64,000 nt of DNA from Actinocrispum wychmicini. GTDB lineage: Bacteria; Actinomycetota; Actinomycetes; Mycobacteriales; Pseudonocardiaceae. The stretch spans positions 1-64,000 of the forward strand of contig NZ_SLWS01000002.1 in assembly GCF_004345645.1 (NCBI RefSeq). The letters are read 5' to 3'. Of this stretch, positions 44,036 through 53,295 are shown piece by piece. Below the pieces are notes generated by a model. It did no database searches. It was not told the DNA's origin and saw only the letters and a program-made list of their open reading frames with translations. A program made the position numbers and the translations under genes. Positions within the stretch are counted from its first letter, which is position 1, and every line of letters starts with the position of its first letter.

Positions 44036-45402
44036 CCGAACCGAGGGACAGTTTTCGGATGAGCACAGTGGCCGACCGTTCGACCATCCCAGGACCCCGT
44101 GGCCTGGAGATGTGGCGACTCCTGCTGTCCCTCCGACGGGACCCGCTCACGACGTACCTGGGGAGTCACGCCAAGTACGGTGACATCATCCGGTTCCACG
44201 AACCGACCGGCGCGCCGTGGGTGTTCATCGCCCATCCCGACATGGTCGCGCACATCCATCAACGCAACCACCGCAACTACGGACGTGGCTCGCTGAGTCA
44301 GCCGTTCGCGTTGTTCCTCGGCGACGGCCTGCTGACCAGCGAGCGGGAGACCTGGTCGGTCCGGCGGAGGCTGATGGCGCCCCACTTCCGCGCGGACCAT
44401 CAGGACGACAGCGTCAAGGCGACGAGGACGGAGACCAGCCGGCTGCTGGACCTGTGGGCGTCCCGGGCGGACACCGCGTTCGACGTCTGTCACGACCTTG
44501 AGCGACTGACGTTCCGCATCGTCCTCAGTGGACTATTCGGGATGGACCTCGGTGCCGGCGAAGATCCAGCGCTGCGACAGCTCACCAACGCGCTCACGTT
44601 CGTCAGCGCGGAAAGTTTCCGGATGTACCCGTTGCCCGCCGTGGTCACCGCAAGGCGGCGGGCGAGGTTCGCCGCCGACATTCGCGCACTGGACGCCGTC
44701 GTGACCACCGCGGTCGAGCGGCGCATCGCCGAGGGACACGATCGCGGTGACCTGCTGGACACTCTCATCGCAGCGGACCTCGGGCCGCGGGTCGTGCGCG
44801 ACGAACTGCTCACCATGCTGCACGCGGGCCAGCACACCGTCGCCAGCAGCATCGCCTTCACCCTCTATCTGCTCTCCACCCACCAGGACATCCAAGACCA
44901 GGTCCACGCGGAACTGGCCAGGTTGGGCGGGCGGCCGCCCGGTCCGGACGACCTGAGCGCGCTGCCGTTCCTGCACCAAGTGTTCTACGAGGTCATGCGG
45001 CTCTACCCGCCCGCGTGGGGCGGGGTCCGCGAGGCCCTGGACGACGACGAACTCGGCGGCCACCCCATCCCCGCCGGCACTCCCCTCGTGTTCTCGCAGT
45101 ACGTCACGCACCGGCATCCCGAATTCTGGCCCGAGGCGAACAAGTTCGAGCCGGGCCGGTTCACCGAAGACGCCAGCAAGGCCCGGCACCGGTACGCGTA
45201 CTTCCCCTTCGGTGGCGGCCCGCATCTCTGTATCGGCCAGGACATGGCCTTGGTCGAACTGTCCACTGTGGTGGCGATGGTCGTGCAGCGATTTCGCCTC
45301 AGTCTCGCACCGGGCGCGACGGTCAAGCCGAAGGCCCTGCTCGACCTCGTCCCCGCCAACGGGGTCCCCCTGGTGCTCCGCCCCCGCCGGGAGAAGCCGT
45401 GA
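44032..45402 (+). CDS. Cytochrome P450 with atypical I-helix
   Basis: 456 aa. Heme ligand Cys400 in F-G-G-G-P-H-L-C-I-G; E-x-x-R in Y-E-V-M-R; P-E-R-F-like E-P-G-R-F. The I-helix reads L-H-A-G-Q-H-T-V-A-S, with His in place of the usual acidic residue before Thr, so proton delivery may differ. Overall style is like bacterial CYP110/CYP4-like fatty-acid hydroxylases. A hydroxylation or epoxidation on the acyl chain is plausible. It overlaps both neighbouring genes (ATGA in front, GTGA behind). Confidence 0.9.
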   Translation: MTEPRDSFRMSTVADRSTIPGPRGLEMWRLLLSLRRDPLTTYLGSHAKYGDIIRFHEPTGAPWVFIAHPDMVAHIHQRNHRNYGRGSLSQPFALFLGDGLLTSERETWSVRRRLMAPHFRADHQDDSVKATRTETSRLLDLWASRADTAFDVCHDLERLTFRIVLSGLFGMDLGAGEDPALRQLTNALTFVSAESFRMYPLPAVVTARRRARFAADIRALDAVVTTAVERRIAEGHDRGDLLDTLIAADLGPRVVRDELLTMLHAGQHTVASSIAFTLYLLSTHQDIQDQVHAELARLGGRPPGPDDLSALPFLHQVFYEVMRLYPPAWGGVREALDDDELGGHPIPAGTPLVFSQYVTHRHPEFWPEANKFEPGRFTEDASKARHRYAYFPFGGGPHLCIGQDMALVELSTVVAMVVQRFRLSLAPGATVKPKALLDLVPANGVPLVLRPRREKP

Positions 45403-47774
45403 CCGGCCAACCCGTCGAGAACGACGGCCGCGAACCACCGCGCCCCGACGAGCCGGAACAGGCCCGTCGCGACCAGCGATTTCGCCAGCAAGCCTTGGAC
45501 AGCCACAGCATCAGCCGAGCGCTTGGGCCGGCGGTCGAGTCGCCTTCGACGATTCCGTTCGGACACGTACGCCTCCGTGGCCAGTTTGTCGCGAACCTCC
45601 GCCGCTCGCGCCTCCAACGGCGCCGAGTGCCGGTGCGCGTCCAGATGCAGGCCAGCGACTGCGGACCGACCTGCCTGGCGATGCTGCTGGCGTATCACGG
45701 AACCGACGTGGACCTTCCCACGCTGCGCAAGGAGACCAACGCCGGTCGCGACGGGGTGTCCGCGCGCGTACTGCTGGACACCGCTCGCCGCTACGGCTTG
45801 ACCGGGCGAGGTGTGCGTACGACCGTCGGTGGGCTGCGTGGGTTGCCCGCCGGCAGCATCCTCTTCTGGAACTTCGGTCACTTCGTGGTCCTGGAACGTG
45901 CGACACGGGAGTTCGTGGATGTCGTGGACCCCGCTCACGGCCGGCGCCGGATCGCGATCAGCCAGGTAGCCGAGTCGTTCACCGGCGTGGCACTGGAGTT
46001 CCAGCCGCCGCTGCCTGGCGCGGGCCGTCCGGTCCGGCGGGAGAAGGCGGACAACCCGTGGCGTTTGCTCCGCCTGTTCTTCCCGACCACCCGCGCGTGG
46101 CTTCCGCTCACCGCCACCTCGTTGGTGTTGCTGGCGGCCAACCTGGTGGTTCCGCTCGCCACCGCGTATTTCGCGGACAGCGTACTGCAAGGTCGTTCCA
46201 CCGTGTCGTCGTCCTTCTTCCTGCTTGCCATACTCGGGCTCCTCGCGGCGTTCTTCCTGCTGCAGACGACGCGGAGTCTGGCGATCCTCATGCTCCAGAC
46301 AGTGACCGACAAGCGGGTCACGTTGGGTGTGCTCCATCATCTGCTTGCCCTGCCGTACGAGTTCTTTCTCGGCCACAGCCCGGGTGACCTCGCCATGCGG
46401 GTACGGACCAGTACCCAACTGAGGCAGGTGCTGACCAGCGCCACGATGTCCAGCATGTTCGACGGCATCCTCATCCTGGTGTACATGGCGCTGCTGCTGA
46501 TCGCCGACACCGTGCTGGCGCTGGTGGTGATCTCGCTGGCCGTGCTCCAGGTCGCGGTCATGGTGCTGGCCTGGCGTCGGCAGGGCTCGCTCGCCGCCGA
46601 CGCGTTGGAGGCCCAGTCCCGGGCGCAGAGCGAACTGGTCGAGCTTCTCGACGGCCTGGGCACCCTCAAGGCCACCGGTCTCGACGCCGCGGCGGCCGAG
46701 CGGTGGAGCCACAGCCTGGTCGAGGAGATCAACAGCCGGGTGCGGAGCAAGCGCAACCTGTCCCTGTGGACCGGCGGCAGCCTCAGTGTCCAGTTCGGAG
46801 CGCCACTCGTGGTGTTGCTTGTCGGTTGGCTACGGATCGCGAACGGAGCTCTTTCACTGGCCGAGGTTCTCGGCTTTTCCGCGCTGGCAATGGGGTTGTT
46901 CGTGCCGCTGGCCAACCTGGTCCAGTCTGGACTGCAGCTGTCCGAGCTCGGCGCGACGTTGTCGAGAATGGGTGACATCCTCAACACGCGGCCGGAGAAC
47001 GATCGCGCGAACCTGGTCGAGGTGCGAGAAGTCCGCGGCGGAATGGACCTTCGCGACGTCGGGTTCAGCTATCCCGGTGGCTCCTCCCCCGTGCTCAGCG
47101 ACGTCAACCTCAGGGTGCGGCCGGGAGAGTTCGTCGCCGTGCTCGGCCCGTCGGGGTGCGGCAAGTCGACCCTGGCGATGCTCGTCGCCGGGCTGTACCT
47201 GCCGAGCTCGGGTCAGGTGCTCGTGGACGGCGTGGCCACTGACGAGGTGGACCGGTCCAGCCTGCGTGCGTCCATCTCGTTCGTCAACCAGGACACCAGG
47301 CTGTTCGCCGGGTCGATCAGGGACAACATCGCCTGGGGCACCGATGGCCTGACCGACGAGGAGGTCAAGGTCGCGAGCAAACTCGCGGGCATTCACTACA
47401 CGATCATCAACATGCCGATGGGCTACGACACCCTGCTCGGGCCTGGCGGGACCGGCCTGTCCGGCGGGCAACGCCAGCGCGTGGCGCTGACCAGGGCGCT
47501 GGTGCGCAAGCCGAAGCTGCTGGTGCTGGACGAAGCCACCAGCGCGCTCGATCCGCAGATGGAGGAGCGGATCTTCACGGGCCTGCTCGGCCTCGGCTGC
47601 ACCCTGGTGGTGATCGCGCATCGGCTGACGAAGTTGGAGGCCGCCGACCAGATCCTCGTGTTGTCGAACGGCCGGATCGTCCAACAGGGCACGCACAGCG
47701 CCTTGCGGGACCAGCCGGGTCCCTACTCCTCGCTGGTCGGCCACCCACGCGACAAGACCGAGGATGCCAGGTGA
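45399..47774 (+). CDS. ABC exporter with N-terminal C39 peptidase domain
   Basis: 791 aa, GTG 45399 overlapping the P450 stop. A C39 peptidase at about 78-205 has Gln82, Cys88 (A-S-D-C-G-P-T-C), His161 (N-F-G-H-F-V-V-L) and Asp177 (V-V-D-P-A-H), all catalytic positions kept. Six membrane helices at about 230-510 form the permease. The nucleotide-binding domain has G-P-S-G-C-G-K-S-T, L-S-G-G-Q-R-Q-R and L-L-V-L-D-E-A-T-S. Such PCAT proteins cut a double-glycine leader and export the peptide. No precursor peptide with such a leader is visible here. It may export the cluster product or process a peptide encoded elsewhere. Confidence 0.9.
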   Translation: MTGQPVENDGREPPRPDEPEQARRDQRFRQQALDSHSISRALGPAVESPSTIPFGHVRLRGQFVANLRRSRLQRRRVPVRVQMQASDCGPTCLAMLLAYHGTDVDLPTLRKETNAGRDGVSARVLLDTARRYGLTGRGVRTTVGGLRGLPAGSILFWNFGHFVVLERATREFVDVVDPAHGRRRIAISQVAESFTGVALEFQPPLPGAGRPVRREKADNPWRLLRLFFPTTRAWLPLTATSLVLLAANLVVPLATAYFADSVLQGRSTVSSSFFLLAILGLLAAFFLLQTTRSLAILMLQTVTDKRVTLGVLHHLLALPYEFFLGHSPGDLAMRVRTSTQLRQVLTSATMSSMFDGILILVYMALLLIADTVLALVVISLAVLQVAVMVLAWRRQGSLAADALEAQSRAQSELVELLDGLGTLKATGLDAAAAERWSHSLVEEINSRVRSKRNLSLWTGGSLSVQFGAPLVVLLVGWLRIANGALSLAEVLGFSALAMGLFVPLANLVQSGLQLSELGATLSRMGDILNTRPENDRANLVEVREVRGGMDLRDVGFSYPGGSSPVLSDVNLRVRPGEFVAVLGPSGCGKSTLAMLVAGLYLPSSGQVLVDGVATDEVDRSSLRASISFVNQDTRLFAGSIRDNIAWGTDGLTDEEVKVASKLAGIHYTIINMPMGYDTLLGPGGTGLSGGQRQRVALTRALVRKPKLLVLDEATSALDPQMEERIFTGLLGLGCTLVVIAHRLTKLEAADQILVLSNGRIVQQGTHSALRDQPGPYSSLVGHPRDKTEDAR

Positions 47775-49234
47775 CGAGGCCGAGCCGGTATGTGCGAAGT
47801 GCCGGTCGCGAGCCAGACAACCCGATCTGGTGGCCGGTATCTCGCGTCGCGGCCGAGATCGCGGCAAAACGTCTGTCAGCCCGTGAGTTCCTTGCCCTGC
47901 TGCGCGATCGCGTCGAGCGGCACAACAGCGCGCTGGGCCTTGTGGTAACGCTCGATGAGCGTGCTGCTTCCGCCGCATGGGCGGCGGACGAAGCGGTCGC
48001 ACGCGGCGAGCCTGTCGGACCGCTGCATGGCGTCGCGATGACCGTGAAGGACAGTTTGTCCACGGCCGGACTGCGCACTACGGGCGGTACTCCCGACCTC
48101 GCGACACATGTACCCGATGAGGACGCTCCAGTGGTGGCTGCCCTGCGCCACGCGGGCGCGATCATCTTCGGCAAGACCAACATGCCGGAATACGCCGCGG
48201 ATGTCCAGACCGGCGGTGCCCTGTTCGGTCTCGCGCGCAACCCTTGGCATCCCGACTACACGACCGGCGGCTCCTCCGGCGGCTCGGCGGGCGCGGTGGC
48301 GGCCGGTTTCACGCCCGTGGAACTCGGCTCCGACGTCGCCGGGTCCATCCGCATCCCGGCCGCGAACTGCGGAGTGCTCGGGCACAAGCCCAGCTTCGGC
48401 ATCGTGTCCATGCACGGGCACGTGCCGCCGTTCCCGCACAAGCACGCCACGCCCGACATGTCCGTGGTCGGACCTATCGCGCGGACCGCGCGGGACGTCG
48501 AGATCGTCCTGGACGTGGTCGCCGGGCCGCATCCGTTCGACCGTCCCGCATGGCATCTCACGCTGCCGAAATCACGTCCCTTACGCAGGGTCGCTGCCTG
48601 GTTCGACGCCCCGTACTGCCCAGTCGACGCCGAGGTGCGGAACGCACTCGCGACGGCGGCAGCGGCGCTGGTCGCCGACGGCATCAGCGTCGACGTCGGC
48701 AGTGCCGCGGAGCTCGGTCTGGACATTGACCTCGCCCGCAACGACGAGGTGTTCCGCCGGCTGCTGACCGCGGTGGCGTCCGGCGGCTACAGCGATGCCC
48801 TGATCGAGGACATCGCCGTGGGGCGACGCCCGGTGAGCGCGGAACTGGGAGCCGAATACGTAGCCCAGCGGCATCGACACTGGCTCGTCGCCAACGAACA
48901 ACGCGCCCAGTTCCGGTTGCGCTGGCAGGAGTTCTTCGCCAAGTACGACGCGATCCTGCTGCCCGTCACACCCAACCCGGTCAGTGAGCACGACAGCAGG
49001 CCGTTCGAGGACCGGACGATCGTGGTGAACGGTGTCCCACGACCCTACTGGGACCAGATCGTGTGGTCTGGGCTAGCCAGCGTCAGCTACCTGCCGAGCA
49101 CGGCGGTGCCAGTCGGCTTGGACACCCGTGGGCTTCCCTTGGGGATCGCCGTGGTTGGTCCCTATCTGGCGGACCGCACAACGCTGGCCCTGGCGGGGCG
49201 CCTCGCCGACCTGCTGCCACCCCTGACGGCGTGA
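47771..49234 (+). CDS. Amidase signature (AS) family amidohydrolase
   Basis: 487 aa, GTG overlapping the ABC stop. Ser-cisSer-Lys triad: Lys in M-T-V-K-D-S, Gly/Ser-rich T-G-G-S-S-G-G-S-A-G, nucleophilic Ser in G-S-D-V-A-G-S-I-R-I-P. It hydrolyses, or in some pathways forms, amide bonds. In guanidino- or aminoacyl-primed polyketide pathways such amidases convert an amide starter to an acid or remove a protecting acyl group. That fits the butirosin-like features at the left side, but the substrate is unproven. TTA codon at residue 271. Convergent with the carboxylesterase gene (4 bp). Confidence 0.9.
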   Translation: MTRPSRYVRSAGREPDNPIWWPVSRVAAEIAAKRLSAREFLALLRDRVERHNSALGLVVTLDERAASAAWAADEAVARGEPVGPLHGVAMTVKDSLSTAGLRTTGGTPDLATHVPDEDAPVVAALRHAGAIIFGKTNMPEYAADVQTGGALFGLARNPWHPDYTTGGSSGGSAGAVAAGFTPVELGSDVAGSIRIPAANCGVLGHKPSFGIVSMHGHVPPFPHKHATPDMSVVGPIARTARDVEIVLDVVAGPHPFDRPAWHLTLPKSRPLRRVAAWFDAPYCPVDAEVRNALATAAAALVADGISVDVGSAAELGLDIDLARNDEVFRRLLTAVASGGYSDALIEDIAVGRRPVSAELGAEYVAQRHRHWLVANEQRAQFRLRWQEFFAKYDAILLPVTPNPVSEHDSRPFEDRTIVVNGVPRPYWDQIVWSGLASVSYLPSTAVPVGLDTRGLPLGIAVVGPYLADRTTLALAGRLADLLPPLTA

Positions 49235-49238
49235 GCGG

Positions 49239-50813
49239 CTACATGCCGCGCTTACTGAGCTTGCGTAGCGGGATGGTGGACATGATCTCCCGCTGCTTGC
49301 CGAGAGGATCGAGCTCCAACCGGCACTCGGCGTCCAGGATCATCGTCGGCCTGCTGTCGAGGTCGTACCGCGGCCAGTCCGGCAGCCCGTCGTGCCGCGG
49401 GTCACCGGTTCGCGCGAACGACACCAGTGCCGTGCTCATCTTCGCCGCGAGTTCGTACCGCTCAGGCCCGCCGTGGGTGATCGGCGCGGAGTCGACATTG
49501 TCGAACCAGAACGGCGCGTCGACGATGTGCGTCGACTTGTACTTCCCTCCTGCCGCAGGACTTTCCCAGCGGAAGAAGTAACAGAACACGGGTGTCGTCG
49601 AGTACCTGACCTTGTTCTCGGCGAGCCGCAGGACCGGGATCCTGGTCGTCTCCGCCCAGAGGGTCAGCAGCCGGTCGGCCGGGCTCACGTCGGGGTGTTC
49701 GGCCTGGTAGAGGCGAAGCACGTCCTCGGCGACGTCACCGAGCATCCCGAACAGGATGTCGTCGATGACGTCGTCGGACAGCCCGGCCACGATGTCCACG
49801 CCCAGCAATGTCATCTCGTCCTTGGTGCTGCCGACGACCATCGGCACGTCCGGGGTGTGCCCGCGTTCGATGGCCGAGAACACGTTCTCCGGCAACACCA
49901 CGCCGTCGAGGACCGGCCCGAGTCGGAAGGTGCCGCCGAAGTGGAACTGGCCGCCCGTCTTCGCGCCCGCCTTGATGTGCGCCATGATCAGCCGTCCGGC
50001 ACTCACCTCGTGCAAGCGGCTCAGGTCGGGGGGCGTGCAGCCGACCTCGTGCAGCACCGCCTCGGCTGTTCGCGTGGCGTCCTCCGGCAGGATCCCCAGC
50101 GAGCCACCGGCGCTCACCGAGAACGCCTTGTGGTACAGGCCCCGTGCGGCCGGCATGGCCAGCAGCGCGTTGACCGCGCCTCCCCCGGCCGACTCGCCCA
50201 TCAGCGTGACATTGTCAGGATCGCCACCGAAGCCCGCGATGTTGTCCTTGACCCACCGCAGCGCGCCGACGACGTCCAGCAGGCCCACGTTTCCCGCGCT
50301 CGCGTACTGTTCACCGCCGAGTTCGGCCAGGTGCAGGAAGCCGAGCACACCCAGCCGGTACGTCGGCGACACCACCACGACATCGCCACGGCGAGCGAGG
50401 GCGGCTCCGTCGAAAATGGACCAGGCGGCCCAGCCGAACAGGAACGCACCCGGATGCAGGTTCACGATCACCGGACGCTTGCCGGCCGCGTCCAGGCCGG
50501 TGGTCCACACGTTCACCGTGAGCATGTCCTCGCTCTGCTTGTGCGAGGCCGGCGCGTCGAACAAGTCGACCAGCGTGTCGCCCTCCTGCGGCCGCAGCGC
50601 CCGTGGTGCCTGCGGACACGCGGGTCCGAACTCGATGGCTTCGCGGACACCGGTCCACGCGGCCGGTGCAGTGGGCGGCTGGAACCGGTTCGCACCCCCG
50701 GTGGGGCCGCCATACGGGATGCCCTTGAACATGTGGACGTCGTCCACAGTGACACCACGCACCTTGCCGGCGGCGGTGTCCACGACCGGGCCGCCCGTCA
50801 TCTGGTGATCCAC
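49239..50813 (-). CDS. Type-B carboxylesterase
   Basis: 524 aa from GTG 50813, which shares one base with the upstream stop; GAGGGGG upstream. Alpha/beta hydrolase of the COesterase family: nucleophile in M-G-E-S-A-G-G-G-A-V, acid in S-T-K-D-E-M-T-L-L, His in K-S-T-H-I-V-D-A-P-F. The oxyanion-hole motif reads H-P-G-A-F-L-F-G where H-G-G is usual. It may cleave an ester or thioester of the mature or carrier-bound product. Last gene of the long minus-strand operon that begins at 56.8 kb. Confidence 0.85.
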   Translation of the reverse strand: MDHQMTGGPVVDTAAGKVRGVTVDDVHMFKGIPYGGPTGGANRFQPPTAPAAWTGVREAIEFGPACPQAPRALRPQEGDTLVDLFDAPASHKQSEDMLTVNVWTTGLDAAGKRPVIVNLHPGAFLFGWAAWSIFDGAALARRGDVVVVSPTYRLGVLGFLHLAELGGEQYASAGNVGLLDVVGALRWVKDNIAGFGGDPDNVTLMGESAGGGAVNALLAMPAARGLYHKAFSVSAGGSLGILPEDATRTAEAVLHEVGCTPPDLSRLHEVSAGRLIMAHIKAGAKTGGQFHFGGTFRLGPVLDGVVLPENVFSAIERGHTPDVPMVVGSTKDEMTLLGVDIVAGLSDDVIDDILFGMLGDVAEDVLRLYQAEHPDVSPADRLLTLWAETTRIPVLRLAENKVRYSTTPVFCYFFRWESPAAGGKYKSTHIVDAPFWFDNVDSAPITHGGPERYELAAKMSTALVSFARTGDPRHDGLPDWPRYDLDSRPTMILDAECRLELDPLGKQREIMSTIPLRKLSKRGM

Positions 50814-52414
50814 TACTTCCCCCTCGGCATGTCCTGGGTGGTCTTCGGCACGGGTGTGGGCTGGTGCGACCAGTTCGCCGCGAGTTCGGCGAGTGCCCGG
50901 CGATCCACCTTCCGGTTGGCGTTCAACGGGAACTCGGGCAGCGCCCAAGTCCATCGCGGCACCATCTCCCACGGAAGCACGTCGGCCAGCCGGTCGGTCA
51001 CCGCCTGTGTCGGCAGCGGGTCGCCGACGTAGAACAGAGCCAGTTCGCCCCGGCCGTCATGGGCGAATTCCACCGCCACGGCGTCGTCGACGCCGAGTTC
51101 ACCGCGCGCGACGACCTCGATCTCGGCCGGCTCGACCCGGTTGCCCCGGATCTTCACCTGGTGGTCCACCCGGCCGAGATAGGCGAGGCCGGCGCCGGCC
51201 ATCCGGCGGACCAGGTCACCGGTCCGGTACCAGCGACGGCCGGCATGGTCGACGAACCGGCCAGTGTCGTCGGCCGGATCCAGGTAGCCAGCGAAAACCT
51301 GGTCCCCGGCAACGCAAAGCTCACCCTGCTCGGTGGTGACGGCGCCGTCCTCACCGAGCAGGATGCCCGCCAAGCCGGGGTACAGCTTCCCGATGGGGAC
51401 GATGTCGTTCACGCACACCTCGCGGGAGTGGTCCGGCTGCCATCGGTACGCGCTGCACGCGATGGTGAGTTCCGTTGGTCCGTACAGGTTCTCCACAGTG
51501 GACTTGTCCGCGGCCAGCTGCCAGTCCGTCGCGGCACGCCCGGTCAAGGGTTCACCGCAGAACAGGCTCCAGCGCAGCGACGGCATGCTGCGTTCCGTCA
51601 GCCCACCTCGACGGCGCACGATGGGGATCGCGCTGGGCACCGAGAACCACACGGTAAGCCCTTGGTCCCGCACGAACCGCGGCAGGTCGGCGAGAACCTG
51701 TGGCGGAGTGCTCACGCTGGCAGCGCCGGCACCCCAGGCCATGAACAGGTCGAACATCGCCAGGTCGAACGTGGTGTCGAAGGTCTGCGACAGCACATCC
51801 TCCGTGGTCAGGGCATAGCGCTCGTGGTTGACGGCCAAGAAGTGATCGACGTTCGCGTGCGTCACCGGCACGCCCTTGGGGCGGCCCGTGGACCCGGAGG
51901 TGAAAAGCACGTAGGCGATGTCCTCGGCTCGGCACGGCACTGGCGAGGTCAACGCCTGAGCAGGGTCCGGACGTACCCCTCGGGCGGCGATCGCGGTCTC
52001 TGGATCGGGTACCAGTATCGGCATCCCAGCGAACAGAGCCGCCGACTCGGCCGCGATCTGAAGCCCCCACCGGTCGGCGATCACGGCGTCGAGCGCCGCC
52101 GCTTCGGCCATGGCCGCCGTCCGCCGGACCGGGAAGTCCGGGCTGAGCGGCACGACCGCCGCCCCGGCGTACAGGGCGGCGAGGATGCCGACCCGTGCCT
52201 CGAAAGTGCGCCCCGCCAGTACTCCAACGGCACCGGGGGACCCCTTGGCGGCGAGCAACGTCCCTGCCCAGATGAGGGCCGTCTGATGGATCTCCTGGTA
52301 CGTCCAGGACTCACCGCCGATGCGCAGAGCTGGACGGTACGGCGCCGCCGCAAGACCCCTCAGGAACCAGTCGGGCAACGTCCGGGACGGCGATCCGGCC
52401 GGCGGCACGCTCAC
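50813..52414 (-). CDS. Stand-alone amino acid adenylation protein (DltA/VinM-like)
   Basis: 533 aa from GTG 52414, overlapping the upstream stop (GTGA). NRPS-type core motifs: F-T-S-G-S-T-G-R-P-K-G, a substrate-pocket Asp in T-T-F-D-L-A-M-F-D (as in D-alanyl carrier ligases), N-L-Y-G-P-T-E-L, Y-R-T-G-D-L-V, G-R-V-D-H-Q-V-K-I-R-G-N-R-V-E, and N-A-N-R-K-V-D-R at the end. No carrier domain is fused. The free ACP two genes upstream is the likely acceptor, and the diiron oxygenase between them a likely next step on the loaded amino acid. Confidence 0.9.
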   Translation of the reverse strand: MSVPPAGSPSRTLPDWFLRGLAAAPYRPALRIGGESWTYQEIHQTALIWAGTLLAAKGSPGAVGVLAGRTFEARVGILAALYAGAAVVPLSPDFPVRRTAAMAEAAALDAVIADRWGLQIAAESAALFAGMPILVPDPETAIAARGVRPDPAQALTSPVPCRAEDIAYVLFTSGSTGRPKGVPVTHANVDHFLAVNHERYALTTEDVLSQTFDTTFDLAMFDLFMAWGAGAASVSTPPQVLADLPRFVRDQGLTVWFSVPSAIPIVRRRGGLTERSMPSLRWSLFCGEPLTGRAATDWQLAADKSTVENLYGPTELTIACSAYRWQPDHSREVCVNDIVPIGKLYPGLAGILLGEDGAVTTEQGELCVAGDQVFAGYLDPADDTGRFVDHAGRRWYRTGDLVRRMAGAGLAYLGRVDHQVKIRGNRVEPAEIEVVARGELGVDDAVAVEFAHDGRGELALFYVGDPLPTQAVTDRLADVLPWEMVPRWTWALPEFPLNANRKVDRRALAELAANWSHQPTPVPKTTQDMPRGK

Positions 52415-53286
52415 CAGTCGACAGACGCTGACTCGCAAAGACCGATCCGTTCCAGGAACTCCATCGTGTGCGCCATGAGTTCGCGATGGATCGCCTTGCG
52501 CGCCGGGTCAGCGGTGAGGCGTGAACGCAACCCGTGCGGATCCGGGAGCCCGGCATCCGCGTAGGCACGCGAGTTGTACAGGGCACGCAGGCACATGGTG
52601 ATGTAGCGCCCGAGATAGTCACCGGCCTTGCGGACCTCGTCGCGGCCGACGGTGTCCGCCGCCTCTTCGCTCAGTGCGCGCATCATCTGCCTGCCGAACG
52701 CGATGTGCCGCGACTCGTCGCGATGATGCACGTCGTTGATCTGTTGAACCAGCGCCGGCAGCCGCTCGTCCTTGGCCATGCGGGCGTTGAACACGTCGCA
52801 CAGCTCCTCGGCGATGAGGATGCGGCCGAACACGATGACATCCCGCAACACGTCCTGCTCCGGTCCGTCGCCGAAGATCAGCTTCTTCGGCTCGTAGATC
52901 TTGCCACCGTACCGCTGGCAGAAGGTGGCGAAGAACCACATGTGTTCGTTCTCTTCATGGATGAAGTCGTGGAAGAACTCCGAGAGCCCCGGGTAGCGGG
53001 TGGTGTAGATGCGGTTGGCCACTTCGCCGATGAGCTCACGGATCAGGTGCACGTTCATGCTGAAGAAGTTCACCGACTCCCAGTGCGCGAGCCGCAGCCG
53101 CTGGGGCTCGGACAGTTCGTCCCAGGCGTCGGTGCCGTAGCACGTCATCAGTTCGGGCGCGATCCAGTACCGGTCTTCCGCCAACGACTCCGGCCACTCG
53201 AACAGCTGGTAGACGTTGTAGTGCTGCTCCCTGGACAGCTGGCTCAACCGGCTCGCGATCTCGTTGAGGCGGCTCCGTGCGGTCAA
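52411..53286 (-). CDS. AurF-like non-heme diiron oxygenase
   Basis: 291 aa. Helical ferritin-like fold with metal-binding motifs H-E-E-N-E-H-M-W-F, E-E-L-C-D-V-F-N and H-R-D-E-S-R-H-I, as in the AurF/CmlI N-oxygenase group. These oxidise amines to hydroxylamines, nitroso or nitro groups, some on carrier-bound substrates. Placed between ACP and adenylation genes, it probably acts on the ACP-bound amino acid. N-oxygenation or C-hydroxylation cannot be told apart from sequence. Confidence 0.75.
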   Translation of the reverse strand: MTARSRLNEIASRLSQLSREQHYNVYQLFEWPESLAEDRYWIAPELMTCYGTDAWDELSEPQRLRLAHWESVNFFSMNVHLIRELIGEVANRIYTTRYPGLSEFFHDFIHEENEHMWFFATFCQRYGGKIYEPKKLIFGDGPEQDVLRDVIVFGRILIAEELCDVFNARMAKDERLPALVQQINDVHHRDESRHIAFGRQMMRALSEEAADTVGRDEVRKAGDYLGRYITMCLRALYNSRAYADAGLPDPHGLRSRLTADPARKAIHRELMAHTMEFLERIGLCESASVDW

Positions 53287-53295
53287 TCTTGGCTC

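Noticed and set aside
45003..46712. Minus-strand frame of 569 codons opposite P450 and ABC exporter
   Set aside because: Low-complexity Arg/Gln/His-rich translation, antisense to well-supported genes; no start signal.
45399..47774. Lanthipeptide or other RiPP cluster based on the C39 transporter
   Set aside because: No precursor peptide, LanM/LanB, cyclodehydratase or similar RiPP enzyme is found in the window.
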